Below, one piece after another: positions 56,601 through 64,000 of a DNA stretch of 64,000 nt. Within the stretch, counting starts at the first letter, position 1; each line of letters begins with the position of its first letter. The stretch comes from Calliopum simillimum. Taxonomy: Eukaryota; Arthropoda; Insecta; Diptera; Lauxaniidae. The translations under genes were made by a program, and so were the position numbers. The notes under the pieces are model-generated. The model was given only the letters and a program-made list of their open reading frames with translations, did no database searches and had not been told where the DNA came from. Where the stretch lies: NCBI GenBank assembly GCA_951812925.1, contig OX638372.1:53814028-53878027 (forward strand), given 5' to 3'.

Positions 56601-57077
56601 CATTTGAAATTCTAAATCTTCAAGAAGTTCTCGGCACCCTCTACCAAGTAAACTGATGGATGCTCCTGTATCTAACAACCCTTTTACTTCCGCTCCATTT
56701 ACTTCCACAACCGCAAATGCTCTTGGGTCTCGGTTATCCATTCCTGTGAAAGCTTCTGCTATTTGTCTTCTAATTTGTCTTCTTTTTGCGAAGTTTCCTC
56801 TGGCCTTTTTGACTTTCCTGGTAATCGTACGCATTCCGTTCAGTGAGTTATTCTCAAAAATTCTTTTTCTTGCTTCATAGTACTTTTCCATTCTCTTTTC
56901 AACTGGCTCTTTTGCAGGCTTCATTCCGTTAATAGCAATATTTTTATTAAATTTCCATACTCGTTTTAAAATCTCAATTTTCATTTTATTTTCATCTCCT
57001 ACTGCTTCAACTCCATCATCCTCAAAACTCTTTTTCTGCATCGTTTTTAGTTTTTGGCGGGATTCTGACTGGAACAT
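53685..57077 (-). CDS. pol polyprotein of the gypsy-type element (1130 aa): protease, RT, RNase H, integrase
   Basis: The domain order is that of Ty3/gypsy: aspartic protease with LLDTGAS at residue ~133; reverse transcriptase (~290-470) with MPFGLCNAA and the catalytic YLDD at ~444; RNase H (~560-690) with an ADTLSRM end; integrase with an HHCC finger (H-x-H then C-x2-C in CSICKE, ~780-830) and the D,D,E core (IDFLGKY, HSDNGKQF, ERVNQ at ~855-955). No stop or frameshift was seen. It overlaps gag by 31 bases in the -1 frame, so it is expected to be made as a gag-pol fusion. It ends 295 bases from the 3' LTR, leaving no room for env. Confidence 0.96.
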   Translation of the reverse strand: MFQSESRQKLKTMQKKSFEDDGVEAVGDENKMKIEILKRVWKFNKNIAINGMKPAKEPVEKRMEKYYEARKRIFENNSLNGMRTITRKVKKARGNFAKRRQIRRQIAEAFTGMDNRDPRAFAVVEVNGAEVKGLLDTGASISLLGRGCRELLEDLEFQMERFNAIVKTAGGNRHTILGKVILPVKYRDTTQLIRFYMCPELEQSAYFGIDFWRQFNLAPEILGVDELQVEESVHGKIVDDSETKDEREKHKLNDDQQHRLEEVISRFYSYEERGLGRTDCEKHVIQLTEGATPVKDRHYPISPAVQEIVYTEIDKMLELGVIERSDSPWSNRFTVVRKPGKNRFCLDARKLNERTVKDAYPIQNIEGILSRIDFTYYISSVDLKFAFWQIPLEESSKRYTAFTVPGRPLYQFAVMPFGLCNAAQRLCRLMDEVIPQHLKSHVFTYLDDLLIIAQDFETHLKVLSEVADCLRKANLTIGLKKSKFCFKKLKYLGFIVGEGTLRTDPEKVSAIQNIPIPKSVREVRSFLGTAGWYRRFIKNFATLSAPLSDTLKKSSKFTMTSEAIHAFNELKKALTSAPVLVHPDFSSRFWVQCDASEIGVGAVLYQKDREDNERPLAYFSQKLNSCQRNYSVTEKECLAAVLAVKRFRPYIELMAFTVVTDHASLKWLMSLKDLSGRLARWSLQLQAFNFEIEHRKGSENIVADTLSRMIEEIDMEQAPWLNMETTEFTSPEYLHLIKTIEENSGKLPDLRVDNGMIFKRTRVGIEENEMIWKLWIPEALTSTMIEKAHCPEIVAHGGVAKTLYRLRQWYYWPRMTIHVRNYIRNCSICKESKHSNQELRPPIGQEVVTDRPFQKIYIDFLGKYTRSRCGNSYIFIVVDHFTKFTLLKAMREATAAKVVEFLVREVFHKFGVPETIHSDNGKQFVAKEFLKMLEMYKITHLKTAFYAPQSNAAERVNQSILAAIRSYMKEDHRDWDLYLSEIECALRSSVHAATGVTPFFALFGHHMFTNGDDYKLARKLNSLNDVEMLTMKSSDKIELIRETVKKNLHKAYDRSAKQYNKRSREVKFTPGQEVFKRNFIHSDFAKNINSKFCKKFVKCRIIRPIGNNLYELETLHGKPIGVFHAKDIKQ

Positions 57078-58909
57078 GATCCTCCCGTCTCCATCACATT
57101 CCGGTTTGCGTTTCCCATGCTACACGTAGGACATCTCGGTGTTATTACTTCAGGCATGCCGCACTTGTAACAAAATATAGTGCGTCTACTTGAGGAACAC
57201 TCCATATATACGTGGCCTTGCTGTCTGCAGTTCCAACAAATCAGAGTTTTCTTACTTTGTTGCTGTTGATGATTCTGTGGCTGATTGACTTGTGCTTGTT
57301 GTTGTAGATCTCGAGACTGGAATTGAGACTTCTGCGATCGAAATTGTTGTTGTTGTTGTAGTTTAGATTTTGGAATCGGCAGCATTTCCTCCACATCGAA
57401 CTCTTCATCCTCGATTAAATTCTCTTTCCCTTCTGTCTGGATCACCTCATTCAGATTGTAACTTCTTGGTTGATATCTCTGTGCCGGTGTACTGTTTACA
57501 CGACCTTCACGTCGCAAAATGTAGGTTTCAATCTCCATACATTCTTCGCGAAATTGATCCATGTTGTAGATTCTCATTGGATACACAATTCGGGCTAAGT
57601 TTTCTCTAAGATTCCTTTTCATTATTTTTATCATGTCTTCTTCACTAACTCGACTCCTTACTTTCGAACGCAACTTGTACATAGCGTGACAAAATGATTC
57701 GACCGTCTCGCCAGGCATTTGCTTCCGCTCTACTAAATCTCGCATCCTTTCAAAATCAGAACGACAGCTTTGGTACTGCCGGCATAACGCATCGCGTAAG
57801 GTCTGCCATTCACGAATAACGTTGTTTTGTATAAATAGCCAATACCACTCTTTGGCTCCTCCCTTCACTAGCAAATGGAAATCACGTAACACTAGAGACC
57901 ATGGGCATCTATAATGCTGAGCTAAGTACTCTACTCGAAAAATGAAATCTTCGACTGATATATCATCAGAGCTGCCACTAAATGTTACACCCCATTTATC
58001 GATGTTTATACTCGCTGAAGAATGACTGTTCTCTGGTAAAATCGGTTCTGCAGAATCTCTTTCTCGTGGTATCAGATTTGTAGATTGTATCGGCATCTCA
58101 TTCCAGCTCGATGGTTGATTTGCTTGATATCGAACATTTTGTTCATTAGGTCGATTAGATGGGAAGTCCCATTGATGTGGTTGACTTCGCCGAGGCTGAG
58201 TTGATGATTGCTGACGCAACGGTTGTTGTCGTGATGGTTGCCGTTGAATTTGTGTAAAAAGTGGTGCAGGTGGTTGTTGGTGGGACTGTTGTACCGCTGA
58301 TACTTGTTGGATTGGTGGTTGTTGTTGCCCTGGTTGTTGCTGTATCGCTTGCTGGTGCTGTTGAAATAAAACCTGAGATTGTTGAGGTATTTGTGGCGGT
58401 TGCACCTGCGGTTGCTGCTGTTGTTGAATCGGTGCTAAGTTTCTTATCAACTGCTCCATACCGACCTGCATACATTCCTTTATTCTTCTCTCAATAGACA
58501 TCTCTAACGTGACACGATATCCTTCGTTCGCCTGCTTCACCAAGTCATTAATTATCGCAGAGTTCGCTTCGTTGGCTATCGGAATATTCCCACCTCCACT
58601 GGCCTGTGCCCCAGCACAATCCATGGCTATCGCATTATTTAGATTCCTGTTTTGCCTATCGGCACCCCCAAGCGTTGTTTTAGGCTTTGTACCTGTATGG
58701 ATAGGTGGGTTCCTGTTTTCTTGGTCCCTACCTGTCATGATCGTCCTGGATAGATCGTAAAAATTACTTGCAATACTATTTCTCTGACTACTACTATTTA
58801 CAATCGCTCTTTTGGCAAGAGGACTGGCTGTGCTTAATGAACGGTTGCCGTCGTATACGTAATTCCTTTTTTCTACTCTTTGGTTATTCCGCTCTGGGGT
58901 ACTACCCAT
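57047..58909 (-). CDS. gag polyprotein of the gypsy-type element (620 aa)
   Basis: Structural protein that packages the element RNA. It starts MGSTPERNNQ; a Gln/Pro-rich stretch fills ~160-290; a retrotransposon gag core with EDFIFRVEYLAQHY and PGETVESFCHAMYKLR lies at ~310-460; a CCHC knuckle (CWNCRQQGHVYMEC) is at 558-571 and a second Cys-rich motif at ~580-596. The last codons overlap the pol start. The frame relation is -1, and CAAAAAC in the overlap is a possible slip site, though it is not a classical heptamer. Confidence 0.93.
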   Translation of the reverse strand: MGSTPERNNQRVEKRNYVYDGNRSLSTASPLAKRAIVNSSSQRNSIASNFYDLSRTIMTGRDQENRNPPIHTGTKPKTTLGGADRQNRNLNNAIAMDCAGAQASGGGNIPIANEANSAIINDLVKQANEGYRVTLEMSIERRIKECMQVGMEQLIRNLAPIQQQQQPQVQPPQIPQQSQVLFQQHQQAIQQQPGQQQPPIQQVSAVQQSHQQPPAPLFTQIQRQPSRQQPLRQQSSTQPRRSQPHQWDFPSNRPNEQNVRYQANQPSSWNEMPIQSTNLIPRERDSAEPILPENSHSSASINIDKWGVTFSGSSDDISVEDFIFRVEYLAQHYRCPWSLVLRDFHLLVKGGAKEWYWLFIQNNVIREWQTLRDALCRQYQSCRSDFERMRDLVERKQMPGETVESFCHAMYKLRSKVRSRVSEEDMIKIMKRNLRENLARIVYPMRIYNMDQFREECMEIETYILRREGRVNSTPAQRYQPRSYNLNEVIQTEGKENLIEDEEFDVEEMLPIPKSKLQQQQQFRSQKSQFQSRDLQQQAQVNQPQNHQQQQSKKTLICWNCRQQGHVYMECSSSRRTIFCYKCGMPEVITPRCPTCSMGNANRNVMETGGSCSSQNPAKN

Positions 58910-59775
58910 GGGTAAGCTTTAAATTTGAATGTCTTATGCACAATTAAACAAAAAACTTCAAAAATTATTTTGTGGATTTTGTTTCGGAAAAAATTTCTTT
59001 AAATATAAAGGCTTTTGGGAGGGCTGCTTCTTGTGGCGTGGATACGGTATAAGTGACAGTTAACGGTATATTATTCATGATGATTTGATTCATTACTGGC
59101 TTACTCCTTGCGGAGCCTTTGGTGTGGCATACCTAACTCATAAAACTATCTGTTTTATTTTTTTTTTTTTTTAATTATTATTCAATTTTTATTTTAGTTA
59201 TGTTTGACTATCATGCTCAATTTATTTGCCTTACTTAGTTCTCAGCTCGGTGTGACCCATGCTACGTAACGTAATATGACACTCGCTAGGTCATGAATCA
59301 CGGACGCACTGAAGCAATTCTTCACCAAAATCACTGAGTAATTGCTGGCAAAAATTTCTAACAAATATAAATATTGATCATGATACTCTGCTTCTATATA
59401 CTGAACTCAATGCAATTAGCTTTTACTTAAACAAATCTAAGTCACTAAGCTCTGGATTTTCAATTATTTTTGGTTTGTCAGCCAACACGTCTCTGATATA
59501 CTTTCTGCATAGTGCAATCTATACTGATGGACTATTCCACTGCATGAGTCACCACCATCAAATATAGCAGATACATGTTGACAAGTTTTTGATTCCCGTC
59601 GAATTTCGATATACTCGATGCATTTATCTTCAGTTAACTTCTGATCCTAAGTCACCGCGATATTGAAGTCTCCGACGTGAAACTCTCAACAGACACAAAT
59701 TTTCTAAACTTTCTTCGGATAAGTTTTCTTTAAGGTAGGTGATGTTACCCTGTTATTTAGTTTGGGCGCCATTAT
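58910..59775 (-). other. 5' leader of the gypsy-type element with primer binding site
   Basis: Non-coding leader of 866 bases between the 5' LTR and gag. On the minus strand it begins ATAATGGCGCCCAAAC; the TGGCGCCC part matches the 3' end of tRNA-Lys. The rest should hold the packaging signal, which cannot be recognised by eye. Confidence 0.75.
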
Positions 59776-62354
59776 TGTTGTGAACCCTAATTATTCATGT
59801 CTAATGCGGCCTGCCATAGCTAGCTCACGGTACAGGGAGGGTTTCGACCCGCCGCACTAGACCGAGGGACAACAATAAATTCTACCGCCGAGCTAGCCCG
59901 GAAGTAGAACATAAACTGAAAACAACGTTTTCAATCTATTACTAAAAATAAAAAAAAAACAAATCAAAACAAAACTTCGAAACCAAAAAACTCAAAAAAA
60001 AAACCATCGAAACCAAATATTGCCACACCAGAAGAGGGAGAGATGTTAACCCCTAAGCCACCCACCCAACCAGTGACACCTTACAATTTCAATGGTGTCA
60101 CCCACGTAACTCACCGTACCGCTACTGTCACCGCATCACAAACGTCACCACAATTCAGCACCCATTCCCAAAATCAAAAACTCTAGGCCATATCCATTCT
60201 CAAATTCTTAAATAAGACATTTATTACAAAATATATCAAATTTAATCAAACTTATTCCCTATTCAGGTCACCTCCAGGCAACTCATACAAATTATGGGTT
60301 TATGTCTCCACACATAATTGAAGCGCATTCAATACGCTTTTACACAAAAAAAAAAAAAAAAAAAATAAAATTTAAATAAAATATAATATCATTAATAGAC
60401 CCCACTTAATTTCTCAAAATTTTCTGAAAATTATTTAAAATAATATATAAAAAGAAATTTAAAAATATGAGGATATATACGTATGTATTTTAAATGCAAT
60501 ACTACAAAGAATAAATTTTAATACCGATTCCTTGAATTCTTTTCCATGTATGACGAAACATATAAAAAACACACGTATCACCGGACAAAATCACGCGACT
60601 AGTCCCCCGATCGGACTTTAATTACTTTTACGATATTCGATTTAAACCACGATTTCATTACCCGACACTCGCCCTATCCTGCAGGAGCCCTTTTAGCAGA
60701 TTATCGAATACACGAATGTTTCTAGACTCGAAATTCTTATTTTCTTTAAAACAGGATTTATACGCATCGAATCTATTCAATGTTTACACAAACAAAATTG
60801 AAACTTATTTACGTACATACAAATAACGAAAACTTATTCCAAGGACACAAAAAGCACTACCACCGGATTAATAGCGTTACTGTCGTTTTGAAATGTGACA
60901 AAAAAACCTTAAATCTCACTGCAAAATGAATTACAGGATGTGCGACACTATCTTTACTCTTTACCGAAATGTTTGTTCTTTGCTCCAGAAAAGTAGGGCC
61001 TATTATGTCCCTGAAATAAGCTCTTCAGGAATAAAATAAATCTTCATAAGCTTAATTTATACAACCCCGACGAATCCTTGTTCAGCCAAAACGAAAACCA
61101 GGCTCGTTGCGAAGACAATATTGGCCCACACTCTTTGCAAACTATTTTGCTGCTTGCTCGAAAAGACCAATCTTGACGCAATAAATCTTATATAGCTGAG
61201 CGGACTCAGACTTGGATACCAGAATTTCAATATGGCCGTGCGAATGATTTACTGTACGTAGTACAAAATGGCGTTTTTCCCCGTGCAACTATTTTTTTCT
61301 TTAAAAATACAAAAAATTTGGACGGTCACTTATCTTGATCTGGTGCTTCAACTTTTCAAATCACTCCAAGTCGCCTTACAAATTACTCTCCTGGTCCAAC
61401 TCAGCTCTGGGTTACTCCCTTAGCGCAGCCCACGGCCTTCAATGCAAGCTAAATCGAATACTGCTTATTTTGGAGTGCTGTCTTTTCCTCTTCTAAGTCT
61501 TCGCCTGACCCTTCAAAAAAAACTTTCGATACAACGCTTTCTACCTGATTTAACATTATGGAAATTACCTTGTGAATCTGCGTCTAATCTCTTATTTTCC
61601 TTCCTGGCAAAAATCGTGCTCCTCTAGGCACCACTGAATAATTTTCCAGCTAACCGACTACGATTCTTTGTGGCCAACAAAAACACTCATCGGATCGTTA
61701 AATTCAGCCTTTTTTCACGTTAACAAAACTTTAATTTTTTACAATTATGGATTTTTCATTAGACAATTACAATTTAATCCACTTTAAATTCTTTTCTTCA
61801 TAGCCTTTCCGCCATTTCGCAAATGTTCTTAGTATTTAAATGTACAGCGATTTACTTTAATATTTAGCGGCTTCACAGTTGCACGATTCAATTCTTACTA
61901 CTCAATACCAGAAAAATCTTTCCCACCGACAGCTTCGTTCCAGCAAAAATTACAAAATGTTCGTGGCTGCCAACTTAACGATCACAAAAAGTACTAATTC
62001 CTACTGCCCTTGACATTTCCCCTTAACATTTCAACGAACTCACTTTGAAGTTCAAGTTCAAGGTTTCGTTAAATTTGCCAATTCTTACTAACACTACCAC
62101 AGTTCGATCTCACGCAATTTGTCTTCCCATTCCCACAAGAGAGATGTTGCCAACGCTCAATCTAATTCTGTCAACATAAAACTGGCATTTTCTAGCAACA
62201 TTTCTCAAAAACAATATTCTGAGAGAAACTGAATTAGCAGCGCTGCTAACATTCAAGAACCCCCAGTGGGAAAAAGATTGCCTATGACTTATAAAATATA
62301 AGAAAATTAACTTTTATTTAATTTCGCGACAATGACCATCGCCAACACGCAACA
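59776..62354 (-). repeat. 5' LTR of the gypsy-type element (right in the window)
   Basis: 2579 bp, essentially identical to the 3' LTR. In the element's orientation it starts TGTTGCGTGTTGGCGATGG and ends with CAACA. It should carry the promoter; no obvious TATA box was assigned. Confidence 0.95.
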
Positions 62355-62810
62355 CTTTCCTATACGTTTCATGGAAAATGCTTAATTAAACACTGAAAAC
62401 TGTCGTATAAGACACAGCTAATGAATCGTGTAATAAGCCCTTATCAATTTAATCAAGCGAACATTACTTTTTTTTTTGTTTATGGCGTTTTAAGTGTCAA
62501 ATAGTGACGTTTGCTGGGCGTTTTGCAAACATTTTTTTACCACGCAAGCATTTTGAAATATTCTAAAATATATAAATTTAAAAACAAAAAGCAAGTTTTT
62601 AGTTATTAATTCAAATAAAGTTTATAAATGCTAGTTAGACTATATAAATAAATATATGTTTTTTAAATATTCGTAGGTTAAACGCAGTTGCAAATATTTT
62701 GCGGCCGGCCTTTTTGATCGAATTAACTGCGTGTGTGTTTCTTGCCGTTTGTGTGAGTGTTGGTGGTGATTTGTTTTGCTGCTGAAGCATTTACTCTAGT
62801 ACCAACAAAT
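62355..62810. other. Intergenic region and 5' leader of the Stt3A-like gene
   Basis: AT-rich in its first part, then a less AT-rich leader from about 62700 (GCGGCCGGCC, GTGTGTGTTTCTTGCC) just before the ATG. The gypsy-type element sits about 450 bases upstream of the start codon and could affect this promoter. Confidence 0.5.
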
Positions 62811-62928
62811 ATGACCTTGGAGACATCGAGCGGCATTGGAGGTGCTGCTAAATTAAAGACGATGGTCACCTGGGAAAAACAGGAGCATTTGATTAAATTG
62901 GCAATACTCATTATAGCTGCGATTTTGT
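62811..62928 (+). CDS. Stt3A: First coding exon of an oligosaccharyltransferase STT3A-like gene (partial)
   Basis: The gene product would be the catalytic subunit of the ER oligosaccharyltransferase, which moves glycans onto Asn in nascent proteins. Only 39 codons plus one base lie here: MTLETSSGIGGAAKLKTM..., then TWEKQEHLIKLAILIIAAIL. The second part matches the start of the first membrane helix of STT3A (human: YEKQDTLLKLLILSMAAVL, then SFSTRLF). The donor is T|GTAAGT, and the leftover T suits a Ser codon as the next residue, as in the family. The catalytic motifs (DxD, WWDYG) lie outside the window. The alternative, another small membrane protein, is less likely. Confidence 0.7.
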
Positions 62929-64000
62929 GTAAGTGGATTTTATATTCAAAATACCAATTAAATTTAGGAGTCTTATTCGCTTCACTGTATGAGTGTCTGA
63001 ACAAATGCATACTATATCGAGTCCTGCATAGATATGACACATATGTAACTCTAAAGCAGAGACCTCCGCCAGAAAAATGGATGATGTTTTTCACATTCCA
63101 ACTTCTTTTGGAATATTGTGTACTACGACTTTAAAACCTCGCGAGTCCTATTTTAACCCTTTGGAGGACACGTCGAATGGCTTAAACTGGGACACGTGCA
63201 TATGCCGTTGGACGTAGTTGACTATGATTGCATTTCTCTAATTTCAGTAAAATTGAATATTCAATAATAACTCAGGAAAATTAGACGAAAAAATAGCTGC
63301 TGTGCGAAAAAATTCCAAGTGGATATTTTTCACCGAAATTTTTTTTATTTATACATGATAAACAAAGTGTGAAAAGTCCGTGCGCATAAAAAGTTATTCG
63401 ATCTCAAAGGTCGCTAAAATCAGTTTTTTGCCAATATTTCGCTAAAGCTTGCTTCTACAGAAAAATATTGAAACGCAAATTTGTAGCTCAAGAAATTGCC
63501 TATAGAATGGTACTAAAATTATTTGCCAATACGACTCTTACTTTCCCAGTTATGATCCTTTGAAGAGAAATTATAAATATTTTGGGTGCGTTGCATCGCC
63601 CGTTTTTTATCTTTGGGCATTCCTTTTAATGGCAGTAACACCATACAGCAGATTTTAACTCATTTTGAGTGTATTTCGGCCATAAATCGGTTTTTCGACA
63701 TTAATGCAATTTCATCCTTTGTATGGGGCTGAAGTATCTTCTCTTCAAAGGATCATAAGTGGGAAAATAAGAGTCCTTTTGGAAAAGTTTGAAGGTATAT
63801 TTTTATGAGGAAGAGTGTGGGTATTCAATGTCAACAATAAAAAAGAATTTTATTTATTTCCTGTAGCTACGCTATAAGACAGAACACAGCGTTTCCTTCA
63901 AATTCAAGCAAAGATACATCAGTATTTCGACATCCTGCAGGTAAAATGACAATTCTGCTAGTGGAGACGGATTCAGCGTCAAAAAGTACATACGACTGCA
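62929..64000 (+). other. Start of intron 1 of the Stt3A-like gene
   Basis: Intronic DNA to the end of the window. A foldback lies at 63528-63778 (ACTCTTACTTTCCCAGTTAT, ATCCTTTGAAGAGAAA and their inverses). Its left flank (63420-63540) resembles parts of the 1.39-kb foldback at 10601 and the decayed copy at 41170. No further exon is recognised. Confidence 0.55.
63528..63778. repeat. 250-bp foldback element
   Basis: The left arm GATCCTTTGAAGAGAAATTA recurs inverted as TCTTCTCTTCAAAGGATCAT, and the adjoining AATACGACTCTTACTTTCCC is matched by GGGAAAATAAGAGTC. Confidence 0.65.

Larger units (their letters stand above)
50811..62354 (-). mobile_element. Full-length Ty3/gypsy-type LTR retrotransposon (11.5 kb)
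   Basis: Two direct 2579-bp LTRs enclose a 6.4-kb interior with gag and pol on the minus strand. CTTT lies outside both ends (50807-50810 and 62355-62358), a 4-bp target duplication. The LTRs begin and end with the inverted TGTTG/CAACA. The primer site next to the 5' LTR is TGGCGCCCAAAC (minus strand, near 59760-59771), the tRNA-Lys type. By eye the LTRs differ at two sites only. There is no env frame. Long LTRs with a tRNA-Lys primer recall the Ulysses/Osvaldo group of flies; that placement is an inference. Integrity of gag and pol suggests recent activity. Confidence 0.95.

Noticed and set aside
58155..58475. Thr/Ala-rich 106-codon frame inside gag
   Set aside because: It is another frame of the CAG/CAA-rich Gln stretch of gag.
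52477..61627. Identical 61-codon open frames at 52477-52662 and 61442-61627
   Set aside because: They lie at the same place in the two LTRs; duplication follows from the LTR structure and nothing supports a protein.

Overview
This is AT-rich nuclear DNA from a higher dipteran. Short introns of 50-60 bases, a ZAD zinc-finger gene, a 1020-residue AP-3 delta (garnet) without an ear domain, and a Grip91-type gamma-tubulin complex gene all fit a brachyceran fly. The many foldback elements and large introns would suit a tephritid-like genome, but the species cannot be fixed from the sequence.

Layout: (1) 1-3351: two tandem ZAD C2H2 zinc-finger paralogues; only the last exon of the first is in the window, and the second is complete (five exons, 450 aa, eight fingers). 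(2) 5538-20351: the complete AP-3 delta-adaptin gene garnet (+, 15-exon transcript, 1020 aa). It carries a previously unlabelled second version of exon 7: two 74-nt exons in the same phase, 4.7 kb apart, that look mutually exclusive. The large introns hold foldback and short inverted-repeat elements, including a 1.39-kb hairpin between the two exon-7 versions. (3) 23222-29137: a foldback element with TTAA flanks, split by a 5.2-kb intact jockey-type non-LTR retrotransposon with a 15-bp target-site duplication. (4) 29138-32600: decayed repeats and further hairpins. (5) 32925-49082 (-): the gamma-tubulin complex gene Grip91/GCP3, nine exons, 946 aa. Its 11.3-kb last intron contains, on the opposite strand, two tandem genes for small SCP2-domain (sterol carrier) proteins, two decayed non-LTR retrotransposons and a 671-bp near-perfect palindrome. 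An open reading frame of 88 codons follows the Grip91 stop in frame. (6) 50811-62354: a full-length Ty3/gypsy-type retrotransposon (-) with two 2579-bp LTRs, gag and pol overlapping in a -1 relation, a tRNA-Lys-type primer site and a CTTT target duplication. By eye the LTRs differ at only two sites, so the insertion is young. (7) 62811-end: the first coding exon of a gene on the + strand that resembles the oligosaccharyltransferase catalytic subunit Stt3A.

The host genes are housekeeping genes without one shared pathway: AP-3 cargo sorting, microtubule nucleation, lipid binding, N-glycosylation and DNA binding. The most interesting points are the alternative exon 7 of garnet, the possible stop-codon readthrough of Grip91, the nested and duplicated SCP2 genes with a palindrome between them, and several foldback families that share sequence modules. 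Exon borders were placed by hand from splice consensus, phase and remembered protein families; no alignment or transcript data were available.
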